The notes under the pieces were generated by a model. That model had not been told where the DNA came from, did not search any database, and saw only the letters and a program-made list of their open reading frames with translations. From positions 12,820,501 through 12,884,500 of the forward strand of contig CM072345.1 in assembly GCA_036874045.1 (NCBI GenBank): a stretch of 64,000 nt of DNA, written 5' to 3'. This document shows positions 11,972 through 23,697 of this stretch, piece after piece (positions within the stretch are counted from its first letter, which is position 1; the number at the start of each line of letters is the position of its first letter). Origin of the DNA: Cymodocea nodosa (lineage: Eukaryota > Streptophyta > Magnoliopsida > Alismatales > Cymodoceaceae). The position numbers and the translations under genes were made by a program.

Positions 11972-12709
11972 TTCGCTACACTGTCGTTGTCCTCCTCTTC
12001 CTCGTCGCCTGGGCCACTGTTTATGCCCTCCGTGGTGCCAACGTCGGTCGCATCCTCGTGCCTTCCTTTGGTCCTTTCGCCTCAGGGGGAGGTAGAGGTG
12101 GTGATGTTGTGGGCAATTCTCCCATGCCCCCTAACCAAGACGTTCTCGACTTGGTGAGTCCATCCATCCTTAATTCTCTTGCTCCTGCAGGTGGTGTTTC
12201 TCTGTTTGCTTCCATTTTCTTTTTATACGTACGATGGATGCATGTCGAAAGCCATATGTTGTTTCTGAATATGTTCTGTAATTGGCATCTCATAGCTAGT
12301 ACTCTTAATTATTGCATTGAGCTGATGATCGATGACAGGTCGACAGTGAGGATGTGAGCCTGGAGAGAGTACTGAAAGAGGCGGCCATGGCGGGCAAAAC
12401 AGTCATCTTGACAAATCTTAATGCTGCTTGGGCAAGGCCGGGATCTCTTCTCGATCCTTTCCTGGAAAATTTAGGGTAGGGAATCAAACGAGGAGGCAGG
12501 CTACTTGAACATTTGGTGATCGTTGCACTGGAGGGCATACGTCTTTTGCAAGGCAGTGCATCCTCGTTGTTTTGCTCTTACTACCGAGGGTGTCGACTTC
12601 GCCGGACAGAAATTTTATATGACAAATGGGTACCTGAAGATAGATAGTGTGGAGGAAGGTTGATTTCTTGCGAACAGTCCTTGAAAAGGGCTATAACTTC
12701 CTATTTACG
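11972..12709 (+). pseudogene. GT77 pseudogene (exons 1-2 only)
   Basis: Decayed GT77 fragment upstream of the complete copy B. Exon 1 begins in the middle, at the membrane anchor (RYTVVVLLFLVAWATVYAL). The usual N-terminal codons are replaced by a sequence also found at 19953-20036. Exon 1 runs to the donor near 12153 and exon 2 is 12339-12709. Exon 2 has a 1-bp deletion in the LENLG region that gives a stop, a 4-bp insertion shortly after and a further small deletion. No exon 3 with the DxD site follows before copy B begins. It cannot make an enzyme. Confidence 0.88.
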
Positions 12710-13493
12710 GTACTTGCTGGGATTTCTCTCGTAACTTTTGGTTCTGATCGCAAATGAGTTACCTTTCTTCATGCTCTTCTGAATATTTACTTTTGCTTAA
12801 TTTGATATATATCTTCGAGTGAGCGTTAACTTTTGGTCCATACGTTGTTCTGTCATTTGTCTGACCACCGTGAACGAGCGTAGGTTGCCGTGAGACCACC
12901 GATGCACCCTTGCTTACCAATTCCCAATGCGACGATTTGTCTGGACCGACAGAAGCGCACGGTAGGCCGTACGTGAAGCCGATAATCTTAAAGAATATGT
13001 AGCTTTCTGCGTACATGTGAAAAAATTCATTTTGAAACTTTCTATATAAAATAAAAAATTCTGTAGGTCACCATTCAATACGTTTCTTCCATATAAAAGA
13101 ACAATTTGATTTAAAAAACTCTATTTATGAAGTCAACAAACCTTTCGACGTCCCATGTCAAAGATTTCGTAAAGAATAATTTAATGTTAAAAAAATTCAT
13201 TTTGTAACTTTCTACACCTCACTCTTGTAAAATAAAAAATTCTATACGTCACTATTTAATACTTTTTTTTTCAATAAACTTTTCAACGTAGTTGTCAAAG
13301 ATTTTTAAATAATATCTTAATGTTAAAAAAATTATTTTTTAACTTCCTATGCGTCAACGTAGATTAAAAAGAATTAGATCAAAAAGAACCCTAGCTATAA
13401 AACAATTATAGACGTATTTCACAATCCACTATAACATGTTAAAATATTGTTTAACTTCAAAAAATAAATTACATTATTCTTATTATTTATAAA
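12710..13493 (+). other. AT-rich spacer with degenerate repeats
   Basis: After the pseudogene, about 13021-13350 holds two to three diverged copies of a 135-170 bp unit (AAAAAATTCATTTTG.AACTTTCTA, then AATAAAAAATTCT, then AAAGATTT and TTAATGTT). The function is unknown. An 85-codon minus-strand frame at 12759-13016 has no recognisable domain and is left out. Confidence 0.55.
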
Positions 13494-13820
13494 AACTATA
13501 AGTATCACTGCTTCTAATCAATTAAATTATTATTGTTGATTACAATAATCTAATGATGTTAGAGAAGATGAATTGCACATGACACGGTAGTATTTAACGT
13601 TGATAGAAAATAAAAGAACTTATGAAAGTACAAGATGGAGACAAAATTTAAACTATAAGTATCACTGCTTCTAATCAATTAAATTATTATTGTTGATTAC
13701 AATAATTTAATGATGTTAGAAAAGATGAATTGCACATGACTTGGTAGTATTTAACGTTGATAGAAAATAAAAGAACTTATGAAAGTACAAGATGGAGAGA
13801 AAATTTAAACTATAAGTTGA
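13494..13820 (+). repeat. 157-bp tandem duplication in GT77-B promoter
   Basis: Two near-identical 157-bp units start at 13494 and 13651 (AACTATAAGTATCACTGC), with the beginning of a third at 13808. It lies immediately upstream of GT77 copy B. Copy C has only part of one unit, its homology starting at 23547. The duplication could double promoter elements in copy B. Confidence 0.9.
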
Positions 13821-13825
13821 ATCAT

Positions 13826-13832
13826 TATATAA
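13826..13832 (+). promoter_or_regulatory. Possible TATA box of GT77-B
   Basis: TATATAA 39-45 bp upstream of the ATG at 13871; the same sequence lies at 23652-23658 ahead of copy C. The implied 5' leader is very short, so true transcription may start elsewhere. Confidence 0.35.
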
Positions 13833-13870
13833 CAAAAGGAGTCTAGCAAGACTTGGCGCAGACTGCAGAC

Positions 13871-16800
13871 ATGGCGACGATGCGTTTCACCTCCAGGACT
13901 TCTCAAAATAAAGCTTCTGCAATGGAAAACCGCTCGCGCCTGCCCACTACCACGACGCATCCTTCCAAACCTTCCTTTCGCTACACTGTCTTCGTCGTCC
14001 TCTTCCTTCTCGCCTGGGCCACTGTTTATGCCCTCCGTAGTGCCAACGTCGGTCGCATCGTCGTGCCTTCCTTTGGTCCTTTCGCCTCAGGGGGAGGTAG
14101 AGGTGGTGATGTTATGGGCAATGCTCCCATTCCCCCCTACCAAGACGATCTCGACTTGGTGAGTCCATCCATCCTTAATTCTCTTGCTCCTGCAGCTGAT
14201 GTTTCTCTGTTTGCCTCCATTTTCTGTTTATACGTACGATGGATGCATGTCGAAAGCCATATGTTGTTTCTGAATACGTTCTGTAATTTGCGTCTTATAG
14301 CTAGTACTCTTAATTATTGGATTGAGCTGATGATCGATGATAGGTCGACAGTGAGGATGTGAGACTGGAGAGAGTACTGAAAGAGGCGGCCATGGTGGAC
14401 AAAACAGTCATCTTGACAAATCTTAACGCTGCTTGGGCAAGGCCGGGATCTCTTCTCGATGTTTTCCTGGAAAGCTTTAGGGTAGGGAATCAAACGAGGA
14501 GGCTACTTGATCATTTGGTGATCGTTGCACTGGACCATGAGGCATACGTGTTTTGCAAGGCAGTGCATCCTCATTGTTTTGCTCTTACCACCGAGGGTGT
14601 GGACTTCGCCGGACAGAAAAATTATATGACAGATGGGTATCTGAAGATTGTGTGGAGAAAGATTGATTTCTTGCGAACAGTCCTTGAAAAGGGCTATAAC
14701 TTCATATTTACGGTACTTGCTGGGATTTCTCTCATAACTTTTGGTTCAGATCGCAAATGAGTTACCTTTCTTCATGCTCTTCTGAAAATTTACTTTTGCT
14801 TAATTTGATATATATCTTCGTATATATACTTGTTGTTATCACATATCGCTGTGCTAGCCAGTCAGTTCGCCAGGGTGTCATGTTTTTTCTGAAAGAGAAG
14901 TTGCTAGCTTGGAATTACTAATTATAAACACTCCCAACTGATCTGTTGATGTCGGCTGTTGACGTCCTTGGATAATATATTGGCCGTTTTACAAAGATTT
15001 TGATGTATGTTACAGATGAAATTCTTTTTACTTAACGTTTGGTAGTTGCTTTGCTTGGCAATAATTTAGAATTCAATATTATAATTATAGTAAACGGTTA
15101 AATGAAGGTGATTCTCAAAATATCAATTATTTTATTAAATTTTTAAAACCATTTTCTGATATTACTGTTAAATTATTAATTGAAGTTTAATACTCTACTT
15201 CTATTTACGCTTTACACCATTTGTTTAAAAATACTTTCATTTTCAAAACTATGGCAGTATTAGATTTTTTTGGGCCTGTAGTTAACAAAAAAAATTTAAA
15301 ATATTGACATGATGTTCTTTTATTATATGTCTTGAGTGTTTGTTTAGATCTACGAGTAAATAAACATTAAGTGGTAAACTAATAGATAAGATACAAAAAT
15401 ATTTAGGTAGAGAGATTAATTTGACTCCACAAATAGTAGAAGATAATTTAAATAAAACGTTTAATTGACATGCTCATAAGTTTCATTTTGTCAACCACCA
15501 TCATCAATGAAATCTTTGCTATAGGATTTGAGAAGATGTAGCTAATTTAATTTATTGTTTACCTAGCTATTAGTGGAAAACTCTTTACTAGAAAATATCT
15601 AAATGATCATGTAAAGGAGTAAAATAAATTTTAAATTTAGACTTTAACGTAGCTTAAAACCTTTTGGTAGAAAATACTTGTTTTAGAAAAAGAAACATAG
15701 AATTTAATTATATTTAGTAGTTCCCATAGTAGTCAAATAGATTTTTTTAATTTTGAGAAAAATAGAATCAAGAATGTTTAAATACCATAAGATTATTTTG
15801 TGAGAAAACTTAACTACATAACATAGGTTATTAGTATTATCTGTTAGTATCAAAATTAAGAGAAAAAGGGATTAAAGTACATAAGAACCTAAATGTTAGG
15901 TGGTAAAATCTAAAACGGGAAAAAAATAAAATTAGAAATATCTTGTTAAAATGAGCATAAGAAATAAATGAAGTGGTAAATAAACTTTTAAATGGAATGA
16001 CTATTTATATTAAAAATATTATTAAGAAAATTTGAAGAGAGTTATGTGGGATAACTCCACTAATTAAAGAAAGTTGGTGGTTGTACGAGGATGTGCAAAA
16101 GATAATAAAGAAAAAGAAAAAGAAATGGTAAAAGACCTTCTATAAATGTAGAAATGAAGAAAATATAGAGAAGTATAAACTTGTAAAAAGGAATTTTATG
16201 AAAATTCCTAGGTGCCGGAATGCAAATAGAAGAAATAGTATATTAAGGTTTTATTTGTCTTGCGAGTTTAGTTTTACATTGGTTGTATTTGTCTTAGTCA
16301 AAAAGGCAATATATATATAGAGAGAGAAATTTATATTTGCTAATTCATTAATTCATATATAAAATTTAGGTGTATTTACACCTACTATTAAACACTTACT
16401 CTTATAAAAACTCTAGAGTTAATTGTGTTTGGGTGAGACCAGAACTAAGATGGGTAACCATTTAAAAAGTTCTTGTGCAGTAACTATAGACAATAGTGTT
16501 GGCTCTACTTAAACGTTGACAAATCGTAACTGTGTGTACCACTTACTTAACCTACGTGCCATCTTTGTGAGTCTTTACTCAATTAATACTCTCAATCAAG
16601 TTGATGGATGTGGTAACTTAAGGTATCCCTGACTAATTAAAAATCTCTGCGAGACAAAATGCACAGTACTTAGAGTAGTCTATCATATTAGGGCTTAACA
16701 ATGACTCCTGTAAGTTTTCATCCTTTTAGATACTTCTGATGTATATCAAGCTATTTGAGTGTCTATTAAATCTTACATGTTATCAACTTTATGGATATTA

Positions 16801-18103
16801 CTAATGTATACCATGTTATTTAAATATCCATGAAGAATCACCTTCTATTAACTCTAAATATACACTTTTTTGAGTGTCTAAGAAGGATCACAAAAAAAAA
16901 AAAAAATCATATATAGAATTCCAACATGATATCAAAATTTAGATTACGGGAGTTCTAGTTGTCGACAAGGTGTACGTGCATCTAGGTCCCTTTTTCCTAT
17001 CCTTGGATCTCTTTAGATGTCTCACTATTTTCCAATAATTTCCCAAAATTGTTAGCCAGATAATATTTCTATTGTGGTGTGAAAGTGCATACATAAAATA
17101 GAGATAAAGTGGTTAACTAATTTTTTTAATATAATTTTAAAGATAAAGAATATATTAGATGAATTAATAGAGAAAAACTTCTTCAAGAATAAAGATGTCA
17201 TGCAACATTGTAATAATTATTATAGCATCAAGTTAACGAATTTAAGAATTTTGTCGCCAATGAATTTCATTTAAGTCATTTGTAATGCTGTTGCGAATGA
17301 ATTTCTTTGTATATCATTATAACAACCTTAAAGATATAGATACTACTACTTACCTAAAATTCAAGTATCCAGCACTAGTCCTTTTTTCATGAATTGAGAT
17401 TTAATAATGCATTGGTTATAACCTTAACATGTAGGAATCTTTTAATCCTCTAATTTTTTCTTTTGCGTGTTTGAAGGATACAGATATTGTGTGGTTTCGT
17501 GACCCCTTCCCACACTTCTATAAAGACGGAGATTTTCAAGTTTCCTGCGATGGAAATCGTGGAAATTCATTTGATTTACGTAATGATCCTAACACAGGTT
17601 TTAAGTATGTAAAGTCTAGCAATCAAACCATTGAATTTTACAAGTTCTGGTACTCATCAAGATTGAGATATCCGCGCAAAAATGACCAGCATGTATTTAA
17701 TTTCATCAAAGGCCATCCTTTTCTGCACAAAATTGGAATGCAGATCCGATTTTTGGATACTGTCTATTTTGGTAGTCTCTGTGAGCCCAGTAAAGATATA
17801 AATAAGGTTTGCACCATGCATACAAACTGTTGTATTGGTTTAAGTAGAAAGATAAATGATCTAAGAGTTATGATTGAGGATTGGAAATACTTCTTGTCTC
17901 TCCCTCCAAGTACAAAAAATTCTCGTTCGGCATTGTTGAGTGTGCCACAAAAGTGCAGGTAAAAAATTAGACCATTCACATATATATTGTTGTTGCAAAA
18001 CTGGGCTCTCTACATGCTTTTTATTTCCATAATTCTTGTATTGAATTAAACTAATATGGTTTGTCTTCTTTCTTGCAGTCTTGCCCCAATTACTGGTACC
18101 TGA
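13871..18103 (+). CDS. GT77 nucleotide-sugar transferase, copy B (complete)
   Basis: Golgi type II glycosyltransferase of family GT77 (At4g15970-like; the family also contains the rhamnogalacturonan-II xylosyltransferases), transferring sugar from a nucleotide donor; acceptor unknown. Exons: 13871-14158, 14344-14712, 17477-17958 and 18079-18103, 1164 nt or 387 aa, a usual family length. The ATG at 13871 is the first in frame. Residues 38-55 (YTVFVVLFLLAWATVYAL) form the signal anchor, followed by a Gly-rich stem. Exon 2 carries KTVILTNLNAAWA and GYNFIFT, joining in phase to the DxD block DTDIVWFRDPF of exon 3; CTMHTNCCIG and KCS lie near the end. Intron 2 is 2.76 kb. No stop or frameshift is seen. 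Versus copies A and C it has Lys for Thr in FLHKIGM. Confidence 0.9.
14713..17476 (+). other. Large intron 2 of GT77-B
   Basis: 2764 bp of AT-rich DNA between exons 2 and 3. From 15776 on it is collinear with window positions 1-1695 (copy A). The part 14850-15775 lies outside the window for copy A and is mostly missing in C. No transposon termini or RNA genes were recognised. Confidence 0.75.
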
Positions 18104-18824
18104 TGTTTTCAGTTGTTGATGCACAGTACATTGCAACTGAAGCACTTCATAATATAAAAGGCTTGTGTTTGGATGTTTCGGTCTTCATCTAATTCTTTTA
18201 TCCAATTGAATTCTTCAAGGTTCATGTTTTACATTCCAAACAGAGAACTTGTCAATTAATTCTCAGTCTTGGATTGTTCTCCGGAGTCGTAAGTGTGGCA
18301 TTTATTCCAATTACTGTATACTTTCGAAAATTATTTATTTTAGTACTGCGTATTGAACTCGGATAATTTTTGTCGTGAGATATTTATAAAATGAGGAAAG
18401 GTCATATGTGCAAGTCAGAGATGGACTTCTCAAGTCTAAACAAATTATTGTCAATAGTTTAATCAGAACCATCGAACTCCCCAGTGGTCGGCTGATCAGA
18501 TTCAGATCAAATGTTCCATGTCAAATGTTCCATGTTAACTTTTCTAAAACGAAGTTAAGCAAGTTGGGCAAAAAATCGTGTTCTTACCACCAAAAAATCA
18601 ATTTATTGACCTGCCTTTCCGCAATAGCTGACTTTGAAACTTCTACCATTGACTCTATCAACTCAAACTCACACGTATCCAACGGCGGCGGCACAGCATG
18701 GACGCACTTCTCTGGTTCTCTTATATTCATCATCCTCAGTACGACTTCACACAACCAACGGAGAAGAAAAGAACCAGGTCGCTCACTTCCTTCCGCTCCC
18801 TCCGCCGGTGAAGCTTATCAAGCG
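18104..18824 (+). other. Spacer between GT77-B and GT31-B
   Basis: GT77 3' flank and GT31 upstream region, collinear with 2323-3115. It carries a short tandem duplication of AAATGTTCCATGT near 18509-18533 and a deletion of about 70 bp relative to A just after it. Confidence 0.6.
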
Positions 18825-19444
18825 ATGCGTTGCCGGTGGATGGCCCTCGTCCTCCCCCCCTTTCTGTACCTCTTCCTGCTCCACCCCCTCTTCCTCCACC
18901 ACCACCAACCAACTAACCCCATCATTCCATCGCTCGGCCTCGACTCGACGACGTCTGGCACCACAGATTCCCCGCCTCTCAGCATCTTCATCGGAATACT
19001 CACCCTCCCGGACAACTACGAGCGCCGAAACTTGCTTCGCATGGTCTACAACGCCGAGAAACCGGCCGGACCCGTCATTCGCCACCGTCGACGTGCGGTT
19101 CGTTTTCTGCAACCTCAGTAAGCCGGAGCAGCACGTCTTCGTCCCCCTCGAGATCCGTCACTACAACGACATCGTCATCCTCAACTGCACCGAGAATATG
19201 AAGGAGGGCAAGACCTACACCTACTTCTCGTCGCTCGCCCGTGTCCTTCCCCGCCCCTACGACTACGTCATGAAGGCCGACGACGACGCATTTATACGCC
19301 TAGAGAAATTGACGACATCTCTTATGCCTCTGCCGAGGACGGATCTATACTACGGGTAAGTAAAGACCAAGACTACTCTTCTGTGTTGGTCTATATATAA
19401 ACAGATCGATGGATTAACATTTCCAATCCGGCCTACAGGTTTTT
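18825..19444 (+). pseudogene. GT31 galactosyltransferase-like gene, copy B (truncated, frameshifted)
   Basis: This copy has no Copia and preserves the empty insertion site (CCGCCTCTCAGC near 18970). Exon 1 runs 18825-19355, with a slightly longer N-terminal hydrophobic anchor than A and C and the DxD block VMKADDDAFIRL. A 4-bp duplication at about 19062-19069 (CCGGCCGG where A and C have CCGG) shifts the frame and leads to a stop at 19119-19121. After the intron (19356-19438) only the first few bases of exon 2 remain. Sequence from the downstream spacer follows, so the YMSGMGFVLSW and PEDKMVG half is lost. It is dead by two independent lesions. Confidence 0.9.
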
Positions 19445-20036
19445 GACTACTCTTCTTTGTCTTCATCATCTTCTTTTTTTTCAATATTTTGTACAAATTC
19501 ATTAATCTATGCTTTCTCATTTTCAAATGTTTTTGTATAGTCGTACTCTTATTTTTCGTAACTATCATTTGGTTTCGTTGGTTCACTTCTGCTTCTGTGG
19601 CAATTTCTTTGCTTCTAGTGTGGTTTCTATTTTCTGGAAAATTTCTTTGCTATCATACTGATGATATTGAAATAAAGAGGCAGTCTGGATGGTAAGGCGA
19701 GCTTTCCCTTGCCCTCTTTTCATTGCAACCAAGTAGAGTGGACCACTTATTGCCTAACTCGTTTTAGAGCTCGTCTCTAGGCCGTATGGATTTAGGTTCC
19801 TCGCCATCAGAACCTTGATCCACTCCATGGACTCTCCATCAGCCCCCATGAAGATCATCGAGCTTAATGTGCTTGTAGCCCACTAAATCGGTGATGAGAT
19901 AGTCGAGAACGACGAAAAAAAATCATGTTGAGCATAAATATCATAAAAAAGGTGGCTATGGCTGATGGTGCTACCAAGTTCTGGCACTCCCGCAACATCG
20001 CCTGCTCTAACTTGAGGTGTCGTCTATCTTCGAAAA
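19445..20036 (+). other. Spacer copy in unit B, joined by deletion
   Basis: Begins with a 12-bp filler (GACTACTCTTCT, 19445-19456) identical to intron sequence at 19371-19382. It then matches unit A from about 11285 to 11972, and ends with the same 80-bp GT77-pseudogene leader (19953-20036) before switching to unrelated DNA. Everything between GT31 exon 2 and this spacer, including the SDR gene, is missing in B. Confidence 0.8.
19681..19794 (-). repeat. 114-bp block, inverted relative to unit A
   Basis: Reverse complement of 11532-11645. Its left flank (AATAAAGAGG) and right flank (GGTTCCT.GCCATCAGAACC) are in the same orientation as in A. Confidence 0.88.
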
Positions 20037-21060
20037 GAAGGCTAAAACTGAAGTTGAACGGTGTTGTCGCACAGATAGGAAGCAGGAACATCATGACGGG
20101 TGTAAGAGAAGTCTGCTGATGAATCACAGAATTGAGGGTCCCTTCCCCAGTGGGAGAGAAGGCCCAAGCAATTTGTATTCCTATTTGTAGTTTGGAACCC
20201 AGAAAGAACTATTAAAAGAGGCGTGTATATATAAATAAAACAAAAAAAAAAGGGAGAGAGAGAAAAGAAAAGAAAGAAAGAAAAAGTACATGGTAAACCG
20301 TAGACATCTTATGTGAGCCAGTTAGCTAGCCCCTTCAAAAGTTTGTCGGAAGAGATAATTTAAAAAGGCACAAACACTTGCATGATGAAAGAAAAGGATG
20401 GAGGGCGTCAGAAGAGATACCCTAAGAAGTGACAAAAAAAGAAGAAGGAAATCTTTGTCATACTCGGGAACGGATAATTTAATATTTTATTATCTATTTT
20501 TGAGGAGGGGCAATTTGTTTTATCAAAAAAAAAAACACCGAACACGACGACGACTGCAACTGTCGCAATCGCATGACAGGGGTGCTTGGCTCCGCTAGAA
20601 ATCATTTTTTGTGCTTTTAGGGATCGATCTACGTGGTGAAGGAAGAAGTGAAAGGCAAAAGGAGCGGTAGGTAGCAGCCAGGGGTTTCGATTTTTCTTTT
20701 CTTTTTTTCTTACGGGGAGCAGAAAAGAGGAGAAGTAGGCGAAAGCGAGCGGGCGCACCTGGCCGCTTGGTGGCTTGCTGCTAGGTGAGGACGGTGCGAG
20801 CTAGGGGGGTGGCGGTCCAGTGAGCGGGCGTGATGGCAATGGGTGGATGTCTAGTGTGATTCCATGAGTCCTTGGAAGCACCGCATAGTCAACGTGGGAG
20901 GCTTGCACGAGAGCGGCGTTGAGCGTCGTTGCCGGAGAAGACGGTTGTCTCTGGCATGATTTAGGGATTCCGTTGAAATTAGGCAGTGTACGACAGTCTC
21001 AAGTAAGGAGTGGGTGAACGGATCGGTGCCGGATCCACCTACCTGCCTGGATTTATATGA
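20037..21060 (+). other. Unique spacer, no gene recognised
   Basis: No homology to the other units. It has purine-rich microsatellite-like sequence at about 20245-20290 and a moderately GC-rich patch at 20600-21050, whose open frames (for example 20408-20758 minus) are low in complexity and have no recognisable domain. Could be the edge of an old insertion; nothing firm. Confidence 0.45.
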
Positions 21061-21660
21061 AAAAAAAAAACAAATAATCGAAATGGGTAAAAGTATCTAA
21101 AGTAAAAAAAAAAGGGCAAATATCTTGCATATAAAAAAAATGCAAAATAGCTAAGTGCTTAAAAATTAATTTGTTCTAGATACAAAATAAAATATCTAAA
21201 ATAAAAATAAATATTTTAGATATAAAAATGTAAAAATATCTAAATGTTTGAAAAGCTAAATTATTTTAGATACAAAATAAAGGTATCTAAAATAAAATCA
21301 AATACCTTAGATATAAAAATATCTAAAAGTTTAAAATAAACTATTATAGTTACCAAATAAAAGTATCTAAAATAAAACCACACATCTTAGATATAAAAAA
21401 TATAAGAATATCTACGACTTAGATATTAAATGTAAGTATCTAAGTTTAAAATTAATTTAACTCTATAACTTGGATATTAAAGAAATACATATATCTAAGT
21501 TTGTAATTAAACAAATCTTATAGCTTAGATATAAAATATAATTATTTAAGCTTAGAGTTAACTAAAACTTAGAACTTAAAAAAAAGAAGATAAGTTTCTA
21601 AATTTAAAATCAAGCAAAATCTAAACCTTAAATATAAAATATAAACATATCCGAAAAGGT
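21060..21660. repeat. AT-rich degenerate repeat array (TATCTAA / TTAGATA words)
   Basis: About 600 bp in which TATCTAAA and its complement TTTAGATA recur every 20-60 bp in irregular copies (for example AAAAGTATCTAAAATAAAA). No coding potential. It borders the solo LTR region and may be a decayed satellite or the interior of a MITE. Confidence 0.55.
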
Positions 21661-21682
21661 CACACTCCCGTACATGAGCCTA

Positions 21683-21816
21683 AGAAATCCAATTCTTCGT
21701 TTAAGCATAGGAAATAGCTACTTAAATGAATCAAACTCGTGATCGCTCTTGGATATAAGTCTAAAGTATCTAATTCTTCATTTAAGCATAAAAAATAGCT
21801 ACTTAAATGAATCAAA
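21683..21816 (+). repeat. Imperfect tandem pair of about 78 bp
   Basis: Two copies containing AATTCTTC.TTTAAGCATA followed by ATAGCTACTTAAATGAATC, starting near 21683 and 21761, directly before the candidate LTR. Confidence 0.6.
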
Positions 21817-23428
21817 TGTTAGTTCATTTATTTTATTAGTTAATTTTGATGATGAAAAATATGTGGTTTAATTATTTGTGCCATGTGTTAGATGTCTTTT
21901 TACTCATAAATTTTGGCTAACTGCTTTGTTCTCAAAATCTTTTAAATTAGATTTCGACAGATTATTTTGTCTATAATGTTTTGATCGGAGAGTTATTTTA
22001 TAAGTCACCGAACAAAACAGGACAAATCAGATGGTTAAGTCTCTCTCTTGGCTTTTCAAACAGTTATATCAGTAACTATCCGAAAAATATTTATATTCGG
22101 TAAGTTAAGTCTTTTTATATTCGGATATGATTTTTTATGTTAAGTCTCCGAAATTCCTTTGGTTTTGGATAGTTAATGTTTTTATTCCGGAGAGTTAGCT
22201 GTTTCTTTGTTTTTAATATATTTTTGGTTACTTTCTTCTGAAGGACACGTGTTAGTCTTTCGTTGCTTGACTTAAGTGACTTTTCGGAAGGTTACGATGT
22301 AACTATCCGAAAATTGTTTTAAACTTCGGATGGTTAAGTTTTCTTTTATTTTCTAACTTAAGTGACTTTTCGGAAGGTTACAATGTAACTATCCGAAAAC
22401 TCTTAAGAATCAGAGAGTTATCTTTTTAAGTATCCGAAACATGTCCACTCTATTGGATAGTTTATTTTTTAATATTTTATAACGTGGTTTCTGAATGACA
22501 CGTGTTTCATTTTTAATACATGATTTAAGTGGTCTTTCGGTAAGTTAGTTCTAACTATTCGAAATGATTTTGAGTTTCGACAGGTTATCTGTTTAAGTTT
22601 TCGATTTTCTGAAAGCCTTCAAAGATTTTATTTTTACAGAAACTGTAACTAGTATTAATTGACTAATCTTTGTGGCAAGATATCTTTTGATTGCAGATCT
22701 CAACTTTATTATGATTGAAGGTTGTTGAAAATGAATTACTACATAAGGCATTTGACTATTTCAGAATTCTTTCCACTTATGCAAATCTAGAAGGAAAAAT
22801 AAAAAGGATTTTTGTAGAAAACAAAAAGGGACAGAATTTTTCAACTCTCGACATGAGAATTTGTCTGTTCAATAATTTTACAAACACCTTGAAGTTTCGT
22901 CTATAACAAAGTCTAGAAGATCATCAACTAAAGATTCATCAAGAAATCTCCTCAGAGCTTCTGTGCCAACTCTTCATAGGAGTTGATCTAGTGTTGTATG
23001 TCATTTTCATTTTGAGTCAGTGACTCCTATTTTAAATTGTATTCTCGTTTACTTGAAAACGTTAACTCACAAGTGTGTTGTGAGTATAACTTCACAAGGT
23101 CAGGGCTTTGGTGAAAAGAGTGAAGTGTGGTACTTCACTTGCTCAAGATTGGGGTCTTGAGTACATAAAGTTAGTGCTTTGTGTGAGGTTTTCGTTCAAC
23201 CTGTAAAAACATCTATAAGTTTGTTGCTTAGTCTGCAAAATTAACTTGTTTAAGGTTTATATTGAGCCTTAAAAGCACTTAGTGGAATTCTCGAGGTTGT
23301 GGCATTGAAGAGTTTACTACCCAATTTAAGAAACTACTATAAATTTCTTGTGTTATTTAGTTTATGCACTGCTAGTTTTTAATTTTAAAATCAATTAATC
23401 AAGATTTATTAGTATCAACATCTTTCAA
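21817..23428 (+). mobile_element. Probable solo LTR, Maximus/SIRE-like Copia
   Basis: Starts TGTTAGTTCATTT and soon reads AATTTTGATGATGA, as in the long LTRs of SIRE/Maximus elements. The 3' part (about 23040-23420) has the CTTCACAAGG, TTGCTTAG and TTTAAGAAACTAC-like run seen at such LTR ends, closing near AGTATCAACA (23420). TCAAA occurs at 21812-21816 and again at 23425-23429, a possible 5-bp target duplication, but the right edge is uncertain. No primer-binding site follows, so it would be a solo LTR of about 1.6 kb. A 63-codon frame inside (22715-22906) is not accepted as a gene. Confidence 0.45.
22265..22405 (+). repeat. Tandem repeat with TTCGGAAGG / ATCCGAAAA palindromes
   Basis: A unit of roughly 93 bp containing CTTAAGTGACTTTTCGGAAG and TGTAACTATCCGAAAA occurs twice in a row. 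Related CCGAAA and TTCGGA words continue over 22010-22600, so transcripts could fold into short hairpins. Confidence 0.6.
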
Positions 23429-23697
23429 AATTTTTAAAATTAAAATAAACTTTATTAGAATACTATTCATGACATTCTATACTTTCATCAAACTCACAAA
23501 CACTCTTAAATATGAACTTAAACTAACTAGTTCTTCATTTAAGTTTGACGATGAATTGCACATGACTTGGTAGTATTTAACGTTGATGGAAAATAAAGGA
23601 ACTTATGAAAGTACAAGATGGAGAGAAAATTTAAACTATAAGTTGAATCATTATATAACAAAAGGAGTCTAGCAAGATCTTGGCGCAGACTGCAGAC

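Noticed and set aside
18634-19359. 241-codon frame spanning GT31-B
   Set aside because: Begins out of frame upstream and becomes GT31 only after the 4-bp frameshift; it is two frames of one dead gene read together.
20408-20758. 116-codon minus-strand frame
   Set aside because: Lys/Phe-rich low-complexity sequence with no domain and no homologous copy in the window.
22715-22906. 63-codon frame inside the solo LTR candidate
   Set aside because: Too short, no domain and lies inside an LTR-like sequence.
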